Assembly: GCA_024762995.1 (NCBI GenBank)
Contig: JANTGI010000009.1
Location: forward strand, 1 to 46,708
Length of the DNA stretch: 46,708 bases
Origin: Saprospiraceae bacterium
GTDB lineage: Bacteria; Bacteroidota; Bacteroidia; Chitinophagales; Saprospiraceae
Direction: 5' to 3'
The notes beneath the pieces were generated by a model, which saw nothing but the letters and a program-made list of their open reading frames with translations, was not told the DNA's origin and did not search any database. Of this stretch, positions 17,793 through 27,112 are shown piece after piece (the first letter of the stretch is position 1; each line of letters begins with the position of its first letter). A program made the position numbers and the translations under genes.

Positions 17793-18139
17793 GTTGTGTG
17801 AGTTTAGGAGCCTGCCTGCCTACCGCTTCGCTTGTATGGCGTCAGGCAGGTTGAGAAGTTGAGTCGCTCGCAAGCTTCGCTAGTTGAGAAGTTTAGGCTT
17901 TAGTCGCTCGCAGGCTTCGCTAGTTTAGGCGTTTTGGTACTGCCTAGCGGCATCGGCAGGGTCAACAGACACAAAAATGCCCATTTTCTGCCTGCTAACA
18001 GGGCTACCTGACCAGATAGTTTTTTTGAACGGGACAAGCGGGTCTGTCTGCCTACGGCTATCGCTTTGACTACGGCAGGAATATTTAAAGGTTTTACGGG
18101 CATCCACAGATGGCAGCCGCTAAAGCAAAGATGAGAAGT
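17793..18139. other. Repeat-rich noncoding region
   Basis: About 350 bases with no credible gene. It holds a 45-base CCTGCC...GGCAGG hairpin element (about 17806-17850), two 24-base direct repeats 40 bases apart (17862, 17902) and two more CTGCC...GGCAG hairpins near 17940-17960 and 18045-18080. Confidence 0.7.
17862..17925. repeat. Two direct 24-base repeats with 40-base period
   Basis: AGTCGCTCGCAAGCTTCGCT plus AGTT at 17862-17885 recurs at 17902-17925 with one change (A to G). Each is next to a TTGAGAAGTT (17851 and 17884). Confidence 0.85.
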
Positions 18140-18370
18140 TTACTCCGGGGGCATACTCTTTTTGGAGTGAATGCGCTCTAGGATAGAGGAGGTAACACTA
18201 GGTCGAACAGAAGGGAAAGGAAAAGCACGGCGAACAATATCTTTGAGTTCTTGATCTGATTTCGGAACGATTGGTATGTGTTTCAAATCGGTAATTTTTG
18301 GAGTTGACAACACCGGACGCTGCGGTTTCGTGGTGTTATTTCTAAGGTTAGAAGAATTCTTAGCTTCCAT
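18140..18370 (-). CDS. Small hypothetical protein downstream of the ECF sigma factor
   Basis: Seventy-six residues from the ATG at 18370 (MEAKNSSNLRNNTT). A longer frame to 18469 would overlap the sigma factor gene. It is polar, Pro/Ser-rich in the middle (KPQRPVLSTPKITDLKHIPIVPKSD) and ends with an amphipathic stretch (ELKDIVRRAFPFPSVRPSVTSSILERIH). There is no membrane helix and no zinc-binding anti-sigma motif. Position directly after a sigma factor gene suggests a linked role, but no family is recognised. Confidence 0.5.
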   Translation of the reverse strand: MEAKNSSNLRNNTTKPQRPVLSTPKITDLKHIPIVPKSDQELKDIVRRAFPFPSVRPSVTSSILERIHSKKSMPPE

Positions 18371-18431
18371 TTCAGTGACTATTTTAATAAAATAGCCCTC
18401 GACAACAGGTCGAAAGGCTACAAAAAAAAGG

Positions 18432-18983
18432 TTAAATACTTTCGGAAATCCCATATTCTCTCTCGGCAAGTTCTTGCAAAGAAAGCTTTAATTTCCCTTT
18501 GGTTCTATTGATACTTGATTTAATCGTACCAAGCGGAATATCGGTAATCGCCGCAATTTCTTTATAAGGAAAATTATGGACGGCATAAAGCAAAAACACG
18601 GTCAAATTACTTTCATCTAAGGCAAGCAAAGCTTCTCGGACTTCATCCGACACGACTGCTTCAAAGCCTTTTTTCTCAATGGCATATTGATCGTTTTCTT
18701 CCATTTTGTGGTCGTCCAACTTGTAATCTTCAAAGGCGGTGATTGGAGATCTGGATTTTTTGCGATACTCATTGATAAACAAATTTCTCATGATGGTAAA
18801 AAACCATGCCTTGGCATTACTCTCAGGATTAAACTGCTCTATCTTGTCAAAAGCTTTCAAAGCCGTTTCCTGAAAAAGGTCATCGGCCGCAGCTTTACTC
18901 CTGGTCAAGTGCATAGCAAAGCCTAGTGCTTCATTTTGAAGAGGCAAAAACAAATCTTTAAAAAGTTCTTCTTTGTTTTTCAT
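18432..18983 (-). CDS. ECF-type RNA polymerase sigma factor
   Basis: About 183 residues from the ATG at 18983 (MKNKEELFKDLF); the longer frame starts at a TTG. Region 2 is seen as ALGFAMHLTRSKAAADDLFQETALKAFDKIEQF followed by AKAWFFTIMRNLFINEYRK. Region 4 (LLYAVHNFPYKEIAAITDIPLGTIKSSINRTKGKL) contains the helix-turn-helix that reads the -35 element. No anti-sigma factor with a membrane helix is adjacent; the only neighbour on the same strand is a 76-residue unknown protein 61 bases downstream. The regulon cannot be inferred. Confidence 0.93.
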   Translation of the reverse strand: MKNKEELFKDLFLPLQNEALGFAMHLTRSKAAADDLFQETALKAFDKIEQFNPESNAKAWFFTIMRNLFINEYRKKSRSPITAFEDYKLDDHKMEENDQYAIEKKGFEAVVSDEVREALLALDESNLTVFLLYAVHNFPYKEIAAITDIPLGTIKSSINRTKGKLKLSLQELAEREYGISESI

Positions 18984-19158
18984 TTCTTTAGCTTTGAAAC
19001 CATCGGCATTCAATGATTATCTAGGTAATACAATATTATAGAGCTTTTCGTTCCAAATAATTGAAAAAAAATTTTTTTTCTTTACAACAAAGCTCCTTAT
19101 TCATATTTTGATCTGCCACCAAGGGCAGGTCGAAACCGGAGTACCTAAAAAGTCACGC

Positions 19159-19869
19159 TTATTTTTCCTTAAAATCCCGATTTCTAAAGGGAAATGTCCG
19201 CCCAAATTCATGATTGATATTCGATATGGCATCCATTGACGAACGCTTGACCTTGGTAAGTCGCTCTATTCTATTTGCCCACAAAAGTGCGTTCGTTTTT
19301 GTGTCCACAATAGAGGCATTGGCACGAGTAACACCTGTCGGAATATTCCCAAAATCCACTTCATTGTTTAGCCCAAAAATCCCTTCAAGTACATAAGTTC
19401 CTGTTTTCAACGCTTCCGACTCAAAATTAGTCATTAATTGATTGGATTCAATATCCACCAACATGACGGCATCGACACCGAGTATTTTACCCAACTCAGA
19501 AGGCAGTAATTCAAATGCTTCTTTCAGGGTATATCCACTTTCTTTCAAGAGCTTGTTAGTCACATTGACATCTTGCAGATTCACGCGGACTTTTCTACGA
19601 CGTTTACCCATTTTACGGATGATGTGTGCTGCCAAGGCCGTTTGAAACCGATAAGCTTCCGCTTCTTCTACTTGCTCTCGTTTTTCTTGGTCTAATCGTT
19701 TGGCAATAGGTCCATTCAAATGATATTTGACCGGTACAATGGCTAATTTAGTATTAGGGCTAGCCTCCTGGTAGTAAGCTTGAGTAACGTGTCTTTTGTA
19801 GGTATTGCAGGAGGTGACAAAACTAATCAAGACGAAAAATAAAACACTGTTAAAAACTAGATTTTTCAT
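19159..19869 (-). CDS. Lipoprotein of unknown function, CsgG/LpoB-like pattern
   Basis: A 236-residue protein with a lipobox (LISFVTSCN, Cys21), so lipid-anchored. The mature part opens with LAIVPVKYHL and contains LGKILGVDAVMLVDIES and a later ASIVDTKTNALLWANRI segment. That order of a beta-strand start, a GVDAV strand and a D-x-x-T-x-x-L-L-W strand is reminiscent of CsgG/LpoB-type periplasmic lipoproteins, an inference from pattern only. A very basic patch (RKMGKRRRKVRV) sits near residue 90. Monocistronic; about 300 bases upstream are noncoding. Confidence 0.7.
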   Translation of the reverse strand: MKNLVFNSVLFFVLISFVTSCNTYKRHVTQAYYQEASPNTKLAIVPVKYHLNGPIAKRLDQEKREQVEEAEAYRFQTALAAHIIRKMGKRRRKVRVNLQDVNVTNKLLKESGYTLKEAFELLPSELGKILGVDAVMLVDIESNQLMTNFESEALKTGTYVLEGIFGLNNEVDFGNIPTGVTRANASIVDTKTNALLWANRIERLTKVKRSSMDAISNINHEFGRTFPFRNRDFKEK

Positions 19870-20126
19870 AATTGCAGGTTTTATCTGTGATTTAATAAAC
19901 CAAAAATAAGGTCGAATAATTTCTTAATCCACTTTAAACACGAGTTTAAGAAAATATTAATACAAGCTACTACTGAACTAGGGTGCACTAGATTATAAAA
20001 TGTTAAAAACAATTAACACATCACGGTATGACTTCTGTTGTTTTAAAGAGAATAAATCTAATAAAATCTACAAAAAATCGTACCTTGAGCCTTGTTTTGA
20101 GCCTGTGGTAAAAATACTGGATGTTT

Positions 20127-20138
20127 TTTTGCGCAAGC
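20127..20138 (+). repeat. TTTTGCGCAAGC motif, copy 5 (noncoding)
   Basis: Exact copy outside any gene, 31 bases before the start codon of the M49 peptidase gene. As the only intergenic copy it cannot be explained by protein sequence. Confidence 0.85.
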
Positions 20139-20168
20139 TCTCCATTATTGAACACAACTACTTTTAAG

Positions 20169-22223
20169 ATGAAAACTAGACTTTTTCTTATTTTTGGCCT
20201 GCTTGGCCTTGTATTTTTCACTTCTTGTCGATCGGATCATCCCGCAGAAACGACGACTAAGGACAAGACAGATGCTCAAGAGCAAAAAGAGGATTTCCAA
20301 TGGATTGCGGAACGATTTGATGACAAAAAAATACTGCGATATCAGGTTCCCGGCTTTGATCAACTAAGCCTTCAGCAAAAAAAATTAGTTTATTTTTTGG
20401 CGCAAGCAGGGTATAGCGGAAGAGATATTATTTGGGACACCAATTATCGTTACAATCTGGAAATTCGTCGTGCGTTGGAGAAGATTTACACGCATACGAA
20501 GACTGACAAAACAACTGCGGATTGGAAGAATTTTGAGACCTATCTCAAAAATGTATGGTTTTCTAACGGCATCCACCACCACTACTCTTACGATAAATTT
20601 AACCCTAAATTTTCGCAAGAATATTTTGAAAAACTAATGAAAGAAGTGGGCGTCAGCTTATCCAAAGAAGCCTTGGTTGCCATGTTTGACCCCAATGTGG
20701 ACAAGAAAAAAGTCACGGTGGACCCCAATGTGGATATTATTAAAGAATCTGCCGTCAACTTTTATGACCCGTCGATTACTCAAAAGGAAGTAGAAGATTT
20801 TTATAAGAAGAAAATGGCTAATGCCGGCGACCATCCCATTTCTTATGGATTAAACTCCAAGTTGGTGCGCAATCCGGATGGCTCCCTTTCGGAAAAAGTG
20901 TGGAAAGCAGACGGAATGTACGGTGAAGCCATCAAGGAAATCATCCCCTGGCTGGAAAAAGCCAAGACTGTTGCCGAAAATGACAATCAGCGAAAAGGTT
21001 TTGATTTGTTAATTCACTATTACAAAACCGGCGACTTAAAGACTTGGGACGACTATAATGTCCAATGGGTAAAAACCACCAAAGGAGACGTTGATTATAT
21101 CAACTCTTTTATTGAGGTATATAATGATCCCAAAGGATTTCGGGGCTCCTACGAATCCATTATCGAAATCAACGATTTTGACGCTTCCAAAAGAATGAGT
21201 GCCGTGGCGAGCGAAGCACAATGGTTTGAAGACCACTCCCCAATCATGGATGAACACAAAAAGAAGAAAGTAGTAGGTGTCAGTTATAAGGTCGTCAATG
21301 TAGCGGCCGAATCCGGAGACGCATCTCCTTCGACTCCCATTGGTGTCAATCTACCGAATGCCAACTGGATTCGTGCTACTCATGGCTCCAAGTCCGTAAG
21401 TTTGGGCAATCTGATTGAGGCTTATGCCAAATCTTCTGCCGGCACCCTCCTTAAAGAATTTGCCTACGACCAGGCTGAAATTGACAGGGTTCAAAAATAT
21501 GGAGACATTGCCGATAAAATGCACACGGCCTTACATGAAGTCATCGGACACGCCAGCGGAAAACTAAACCCCGGCGTCGGGACTCCTAAAGAAACAGTCA
21601 AAAACTATGCTTCCGCCTTAGAAGAAGCCAGAGCGGACTTGGTGGGTCTTTATTATTTGATGGATCCAAAACTGGTTGAACTTGGCCTGATCCCTAGCCT
21701 TGATGCGGGTAAAGCGGCTTATGATGACTACATTCGCAACGGAATAATGACCCAAATGCGAAGGATATTACCCGGCAAAGACTTGGAAGAAGCGCACATG
21801 CGTAACCGGCAAATGGTCGCACTCTGGGCTTATGAAAACGGTAAAAAAGACAATGTCATCGAAAAAATCACCAGAGACGGTAAGACTTACTTTCATATCA
21901 CAGATTATGATAAATTGCGCACTTTATTCGGAAAATTATTGAGAGAATGTCAGCGCATCAAGTCAGAAGGAGACTATCAAGGAGCAAAGTTTTTATTTGA
22001 GACTTATGGACGTAAATTAGACCAAGATTTACACAAAGAAGTCTTAGCGCGCTCCAAAAAATTAAATATTGCTCCTTATGGTGGCTTTATCAATCCTGAA
22101 TTGGTCCCCATCAAAGATAAAGAAGGGTCAATCATCGACATTCAAATAAGATACCCGACAGATTTTGCCAGTCAGATGTTAGATTACAGCAAACGTTATG
22201 GTTTTTTGCCTGTCAGAAATTAG
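20169..22223 (+). CDS. M49 family dipeptidyl peptidase III-like lipoprotein
   Basis: A 684-residue zinc peptidase of family M49. The ATG at 20169 begins a lipoprotein signal (MKTRLFLIFGLLGLVFFTSCRS, lipobox Cys), so the enzyme is probably outer-membrane anchored facing the periplasm. The zinc motif HEVIGH (456-461) and the second ligand motif EEARAD (485-490) are intact. Family members release dipeptides from the N-terminus of short peptides. A perfect 12-base-stem terminator follows at 22334, so it is a single-gene transcript. Confidence 0.93.
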   Translation: MKTRLFLIFGLLGLVFFTSCRSDHPAETTTKDKTDAQEQKEDFQWIAERFDDKKILRYQVPGFDQLSLQQKKLVYFLAQAGYSGRDIIWDTNYRYNLEIRRALEKIYTHTKTDKTTADWKNFETYLKNVWFSNGIHHHYSYDKFNPKFSQEYFEKLMKEVGVSLSKEALVAMFDPNVDKKKVTVDPNVDIIKESAVNFYDPSITQKEVEDFYKKKMANAGDHPISYGLNSKLVRNPDGSLSEKVWKADGMYGEAIKEIIPWLEKAKTVAENDNQRKGFDLLIHYYKTGDLKTWDDYNVQWVKTTKGDVDYINSFIEVYNDPKGFRGSYESIIEINDFDASKRMSAVASEAQWFEDHSPIMDEHKKKKVVGVSYKVVNVAAESGDASPSTPIGVNLPNANWIRATHGSKSVSLGNLIEAYAKSSAGTLLKEFAYDQAEIDRVQKYGDIADKMHTALHEVIGHASGKLNPGVGTPKETVKNYASALEEARADLVGLYYLMDPKLVELGLIPSLDAGKAAYDDYIRNGIMTQMRRILPGKDLEEAHMRNRQMVALWAYENGKKDNVIEKITRDGKTYFHITDYDKLRTLFGKLLRECQRIKSEGDYQGAKFLFETYGRKLDQDLHKEVLARSKKLNIAPYGGFINPELVPIKDKEGSIIDIQIRYPTDFASQMLDYSKRYGFLPVRN

Positions 22224-22333
22224 GGTAGCAGTTGGGCCTGATCTAAATCAGAGTCATTGGTGATTAAAAAAAACCTTTCTCCCCGAAATTTTTTTTCGCG
22301 TATGGGCGAATATAGCCGCTCACCGATTATGCC

Positions 22334-22375
22334 GCAGCCTTTGCCAATTATCTCGGCAAAGGCTGCACTTTTTGT
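22334..22375 (+). terminator. Intrinsic terminator after the M49 peptidase
   Basis: Perfect inverted repeat GCAGCCTTTGCC / GGCAAAGGCTGC with a nine-base loop, followed by a T-rich tract. Lies between convergent genes and may serve the plus strand only. Confidence 0.85.
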
Positions 22376-22460
22376 AATCTAACCGCACATTTCATTATTT
22401 TAATAACTTGGTCACCACTGTTTTTTTAGCTATTAACCCACACAACAAAGGAATTTACCA

Positions 22461-24899
22461 TTAAAAATCTATCTTGTAATAAAACACAGGAAGTAAGCCC
22501 AGCTGATATTCTTCTTGAATCGGATTTCCACTAGGATGATCCGGCGCCCAACTTAATTTTAGAATATTTTTAATACCCAACAAATTCACAATATCTAAGG
22601 CAAATTCGTGGGTCATCCTTGGTCTATTCCATTTATAATTCAACTTCAAATCCAAACGAAAATAATCTCTAAATTTTCGGGTATTGAAAGTGCTGTCTTC
22701 AAATATAACTTCTTGATTATCAATTGATTTTTGAATATCAGGATAACCATACCAGCGTCCACCGGCATAAGTAATTTTTGAACCGATATTCAGGGTATTA
22801 TTGCCTTTTATTAAAAATTCTTTGGCCACTAAAGCATTGACAGCGTATTGCCCGTTAAAGGTTGTATTTCTCCATATTTCATCGCTTCCTTTATATTTAG
22901 AATCAAAAATAGATGCTGTCAATAAATAATAATATCCCCTTGAAAAGGATTTTTCTATTGTTAATTCCACACCATAATTTTTACCGACTCCTTTATTAAC
23001 CAAAGTCGTATCTGAGAAAAATCTGGAAAATCCGGAACCGACATTAATCATAGAAAAAGAGCTTGGATTAACTTGGATTGGAATCTCTGATAAATATTGA
23101 TAATAGGTTTCCATTTTTAGATGCACCGTCGGTGACAGTACCCTATCATAAGACAAAACAGCTTGCTTGCTTTTAGTTAATCCCATCTCTTTGTTTTCTT
23201 GAATAGGTTTTCCATTTTTAATTTTATTACCATAATAATACAAATAAGGGCTTTGAATCTGCGAATGCATCCCCAGCCCAATCGCCCATTTATCTTTTGG
23301 CGTAAGCTGATAAGTCAACCCTAACCTAGGCTCAAAGGGAGAAAAACTATTATTATTCATGCCAAAATACAAGGCCGTGAGACCGGCTACCATCGTCCAT
23401 TTGTCATCCAATTTATACTTGTATTGCACAAAAGGCTGTAACAAAGGAGCGGAATCATCGGCATCCCAACGTTTTTTCCACGGTGTAAATACCATTTTTC
23501 CCGTAAGGGTATCTCGCGTATAGGTCCGCACACTATCCAATAAGTTAATCAAATAGTTTTCGCCATAAAGCCCGTATTTTAGGGAGCTCTTTCGAGAAAA
23601 CTTTTTGTTGACGGTCACATTAGCCACCAATTTGGAGATGTTGAACTGATAATTAAGATTATTAACGGAAGTATCCAACACAAAAAAACCGTCTGTATTA
23701 ACATGTCGATCAAAAACCCGATGGGTCGCATTAACTTGCTGGCCTGTCATCGCTAAAGTCGCTTTTAGTAGGGTCGATTTGTTGAATGACTTAGAATAAG
23801 AAATACCACCCACTCCCATTTTGGAAGCAAAGTATTGGTCGCGATCATTATCACCGTACAACAAGGTCTCTTCATCCGGTTTTTCTTGGTTAGACAAAAC
23901 AATATCAATACTACTTTTGCCCCCGATTCCCCAAAAAGCCAAGTTGCTATTATTTTTTAGTGGAAAGTTTAGCCGGAAGGCGCCATCTTGGTATTTCGGT
24001 GTGGCATTGGTACCCACATTAATATTCAAACTACTAAATAACTGCAAGGTGGAGTAACGATAAGAAGCAAAGAAAGAAGACCGGTTGCTTTTAGAAATCG
24101 GTCCTTCGGCAAATAACTCTGTACCCAAAAAACCTAGCTGTCCTGAAAATTCATACTTTTCATTATTTCCATTTCGCATTCGTAGATCAAAAGCACCGGC
24201 AATACTATTCCCATATTCAGCGGGAAAAGCACCGGTAAAAAAATCAGAATTGGCCAAATATTTATTATTCAATATAGATGCCGGCCCTCCCGAAGTACCG
24301 GGAATCGCAAAGTGATTGGGATTTGGGATATTGACCCCGTTTAATCTCCATAAAACACCTGCCGGCGAATTGCCCCGAATAACAATGTCATTACGGCTAT
24401 CATCAGCCCCTTGAACTCCGGCAAAATTAGAGGCCATCCTTCCCGGGTCTCCCCGACTTCCTGCATAGCGGTCGGTCTCTTCCACCGAAAATTGTCTGGC
24501 AGAGACGGTGGCCATTTCATTGACCAACTCCCCTTTTCGTCTGGCTTTTACTTCAACGGCGACCAATTCAATAGCGGATTCTTCCATTTCTACAGAAAGT
24601 ATAACTTCCTTTCCTGAAGTAACAATTATATTGCTTAAGGTAATCGTTTCGTAACCCAAATAGGAAAACTGCACTTCTGACCGCCCAAGTGGAACGTCCG
24701 GGACTCGATAGATTCCATTCTCATCAGTGCTTGCGCCAAAACTTTCCCCATTTGATGCGATAACCATTACATTAACACCAATAAGCGGCACACCACTTTC
24801 TTTTTCTGAAACAGTGCCCCGAATTGTTTGCTTTAAATCTTGCGCAAAAGTATATTGTCCAAAAAATCCAAATAATAGAAAAATCCAGATATATCTCAT
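22461..24899 (-). CDS. TonB-dependent receptor with carboxypeptidase-regulatory-like domain
   Basis: An 812-residue outer-membrane receptor. Signal peptide MRYIWIFLLFGFFGQYTFAQ. Residues about 25-105 form a carboxypeptidase-D regulatory-like beta-sandwich (GTVSEKESGVPLIGVNVMV). A plug domain follows (DIVIRGNSPAGVLWRLNGVNIPNPNHFA) and a 22-strand-type barrel to the C-terminal aromatic residue (YYKIDF). No SusD-like partner is adjacent, so this is not a Sus-type glycan locus; the substrate is unknown. Monocistronic. Confidence 0.93.
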   Translation of the reverse strand: MRYIWIFLLFGFFGQYTFAQDLKQTIRGTVSEKESGVPLIGVNVMVIASNGESFGASTDENGIYRVPDVPLGRSEVQFSYLGYETITLSNIIVTSGKEVILSVEMEESAIELVAVEVKARRKGELVNEMATVSARQFSVEETDRYAGSRGDPGRMASNFAGVQGADDSRNDIVIRGNSPAGVLWRLNGVNIPNPNHFAIPGTSGGPASILNNKYLANSDFFTGAFPAEYGNSIAGAFDLRMRNGNNEKYEFSGQLGFLGTELFAEGPISKSNRSSFFASYRYSTLQLFSSLNINVGTNATPKYQDGAFRLNFPLKNNSNLAFWGIGGKSSIDIVLSNQEKPDEETLLYGDNDRDQYFASKMGVGGISYSKSFNKSTLLKATLAMTGQQVNATHRVFDRHVNTDGFFVLDTSVNNLNYQFNISKLVANVTVNKKFSRKSSLKYGLYGENYLINLLDSVRTYTRDTLTGKMVFTPWKKRWDADDSAPLLQPFVQYKYKLDDKWTMVAGLTALYFGMNNNSFSPFEPRLGLTYQLTPKDKWAIGLGMHSQIQSPYLYYYGNKIKNGKPIQENKEMGLTKSKQAVLSYDRVLSPTVHLKMETYYQYLSEIPIQVNPSSFSMINVGSGFSRFFSDTTLVNKGVGKNYGVELTIEKSFSRGYYYLLTASIFDSKYKGSDEIWRNTTFNGQYAVNALVAKEFLIKGNNTLNIGSKITYAGGRWYGYPDIQKSIDNQEVIFEDSTFNTRKFRDYFRLDLKLNYKWNRPRMTHEFALDIVNLLGIKNILKLSWAPDHPSGNPIQEEYQLGLLPVFYYKIDF

Positions 24900-25122
24900 T
24901 GTCTTATTTTTGCGGCTAATTTAAACAAAATATGTCGTGGTCAAAAATATGGAAGAGAATAGAATAAAATTTTTGTAATCAGAAAAAATGATAAAATTTA
25001 CTTTTCAGACAGTTGGACACACTAGAACTCCCCCACTATGACTCGCACAGTCTTGTCCCTTTGAATATTTTTATAAGCACTCCAAAAACCATCACGAAAA
25101 CTCAGATATCGAAGATCTCATC

Positions 25123-25833
25123 CTATCCAAACTTTTGCACATTCTTTCTATATAGATTTTTGATTTCCCGAAGGAGCTCCGGTTTGATGGTCGGCTTAAA
25201 GATACGCACCATATCAACAATACCATCATCCATGTAAAATGCGCCGTTGGCAATATCGAAACTAGAATCAGAGATATTGTTTTTTACCTGTTCAGTGATT
25301 TTTCGAAAGACTTCCCAATTGACCTGTTTATCCAACAATACATAGCTCATTTCTTTCCGGGCACGGTCCAAAAATATCCCATCATCAATAGGCTCTAAAT
25401 AATAGAACTTTTTCAAATTTATCAAAGCTTCTTCTGCATCACCCATACGTCTGGATTTCATCATAGCAAATCCTTCTTGAATCAAAGCCTTTTGTACAGG
25501 TTCAATTTCAGAAAAGCTCGAAAAACCCTTAGCCCGAATCCCGTCAAACTTTTTATTCCACATCGAGACTTTAGACTTAGAAATATCCACATTCAAATCC
25601 AGATATTTATTAATTCTTTGTTTGGCACGAAGAATACTTTCCCATGAATGCTCTTTTTTTGTAATGAAAATAATTGATCTAGGAACGGATTGATCGACCA
25701 TGGCTTGCCCGTAATATCCGGGAAACGGATGGTTTATATTTATGACAAAAGTATTTTTTACGGTATGCCCTTTTAGAGCACTTACTTTTTCTTCCTTTAA
25801 GACGTAGCCTGTTGTGGTCAATCCATTTTTCAT
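25123..25833 (-). CDS. Hypothetical protein
   Basis: About 236 residues from the ATG at 25833 (MKNGLTTTG); a GTG two codons upstream is also possible. No signal peptide, no membrane helix. The first 70 residues are beta-rich (TTTGYVLKEEKVSALKGHTVKNTFVININHPFPGYYGQ, with SIIFITK). The second half is helical with repeated charged segments (MKSRRMGDAEEALINLKKFYYLEPIDDG, WEVFRKITEQVKNNI). No known family recognised. It is divergent from thrB and about 220 bases upstream of the TonB-dependent receptor gene on the same strand. Confidence 0.75.
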   Translation of the reverse strand: MKNGLTTTGYVLKEEKVSALKGHTVKNTFVININHPFPGYYGQAMVDQSVPRSIIFITKKEHSWESILRAKQRINKYLDLNVDISKSKVSMWNKKFDGIRAKGFSSFSEIEPVQKALIQEGFAMMKSRRMGDAEEALINLKKFYYLEPIDDGIFLDRARKEMSYVLLDKQVNWEVFRKITEQVKNNISDSSFDIANGAFYMDDGIVDMVRIFKPTIKPELLREIKNLYRKNVQKFG

Positions 25834-26180
25834 ATTCACTTATTTTCAGAGTTTACACATTATGAGAACAGATCCAAAAAAATATCATTCTTTCGGATTC
25901 ACATTTCATATCTGTAAATATACTCAATATTCTCCTTTCGGAAAAAAAATTATCTTTCTTATTTTGGTTATTGTGTTTTTTTTCACCAAAGGCCGGTAAG
26001 GAACACGCCCAAAATCTCTACAAAAAAACATCTTAAGCCGCACGACTTTTGATAATCAATCCTATTTGGTATAAGCTTTGCCCCGACTTATTTGGTTTTA
26101 GGCTATTTTTCAACTAATTTTGGTTTTTGGGTAAATTGCACCAAGCAAAAAACTCATAACACATTGAAAATCAAATAATT
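25834..26180. other. Intergenic region between divergent genes
   Basis: About 347 bases between the hypothetical gene (minus) and thrB (plus), expected to hold both promoters. No convincing TTG-N20-TAnnTTTG pair or hairpin is seen; a small open frame here has no protein-like features. Confidence 0.5.
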
Positions 26181-27110
26181 ATGACCAAACCTGGTATAAA
26201 AGTTTTTGCTCCGGCTACAGTAGCCAATTTAGGATGTGGATTTGACATCTTAGGTCTGGCTTTAAATCAACCCGGAGATGAAATAATAGCACGGATGACC
26301 GAAAATGCAGGTCAGGTTATTATTTCCAAGATTACAGGAGCAAAGGGTCAGCTCCCTTACGAGCCCACAAAGAATACAGCAGGAATGGCTGCCTTGGCAT
26401 TTCTCAAAAACCAAAGAGCTGATTTTGGTTTAGATTTAGAGATACATAAAAAAATGCCTATTGGAAGTGGATTAGGCAGTAGCTCTGCAAGTGCAGTAGC
26501 TGCTGTTGTCGCAGCCAACGCATTTCTAAAACATCCGCTACATCGGAGAGATTTGCTACCATTTGCCATTGCCGGCGAAAAAGTGGCATCCGGCTCTGCT
26601 CATGCAGACAATGTTGCCCCAGCCTTAATAGGTGGAATTGTCTTAGCCCGAGATGTAGATGACATTCACCGTATTATACCACCAAAGTCCTTGTATGTAG
26701 TTGTTATTTATCCGGAATTACAGATTTTAACAAGTGAAGCTCGCGCTTTACTTTCTAACCAAGTCAGTCTTGGGGCCCATATTCAGCAATCCGCCAATCT
26801 CGGTGGTCTTTTATTAGGTTTTGAGAGAAGTGATTTTGGACTTATCAAAAGGTCACTAAAAGACATCATCATTGAGCCGCAGAGAGCAGACATGATTCCG
26901 GGTTTTTATGATGTAAAAGATGCGGCCTTGGTGAATGGCGCTTTGGGCTGTAGTATTTCCGGGGCCGGGCCATCTTTATTTGCACTCTGCGACAATTCGT
27001 TTATTGCCAATAATGTTGCCGAAGCCATGGTCAAAGCTTTTGCTAAGCATAAGATTGAAGCCAAACCATATATTTCAGAAGTCAACAAGGAAGGCGCAAA
27101 AATTTACTAA
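26181..27110 (+). CDS. thrB: Homoserine kinase
   Basis: A 309-residue GHMP-family kinase that phosphorylates homoserine on the way to threonine. The start APATVANLGCGFDILGLAL and the ATP-binding loop PIGSGLGSSSASA (93-105) are characteristic of ThrB. The C-terminal GHMP motif is LGCSISGAGPSLFAL. The gene ends two bases before thrC. The usual Bacteroidota upstream gene thrA (aspartokinase/homoserine dehydrogenase) is not in front of it. Confidence 0.96.
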   Translation: MTKPGIKVFAPATVANLGCGFDILGLALNQPGDEIIARMTENAGQVIISKITGAKGQLPYEPTKNTAGMAALAFLKNQRADFGLDLEIHKKMPIGSGLGSSSASAVAAVVAANAFLKHPLHRRDLLPFAIAGEKVASGSAHADNVAPALIGGIVLARDVDDIHRIIPPKSLYVVVIYPELQILTSEARALLSNQVSLGAHIQQSANLGGLLLGFERSDFGLIKRSLKDIIIEPQRADMIPGFYDVKDAALVNGALGCSISGAGPSLFALCDNSFIANNVAEAMVKAFAKHKIEAKPYISEVNKEGAKIY

Positions 27111-27112
27111 AA

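Noticed and set aside
17900-18107. Two minus-strand frames across the repeat region
   Set aside because: Their sequence is just translation of the hairpin repeats in two frames.
25814-25999. 61-codon plus-strand frame between the hypothetical gene and thrB
   Set aside because: It overlaps the start of the divergent gene, and its hydrophobic end is produced by a T-rich tract.
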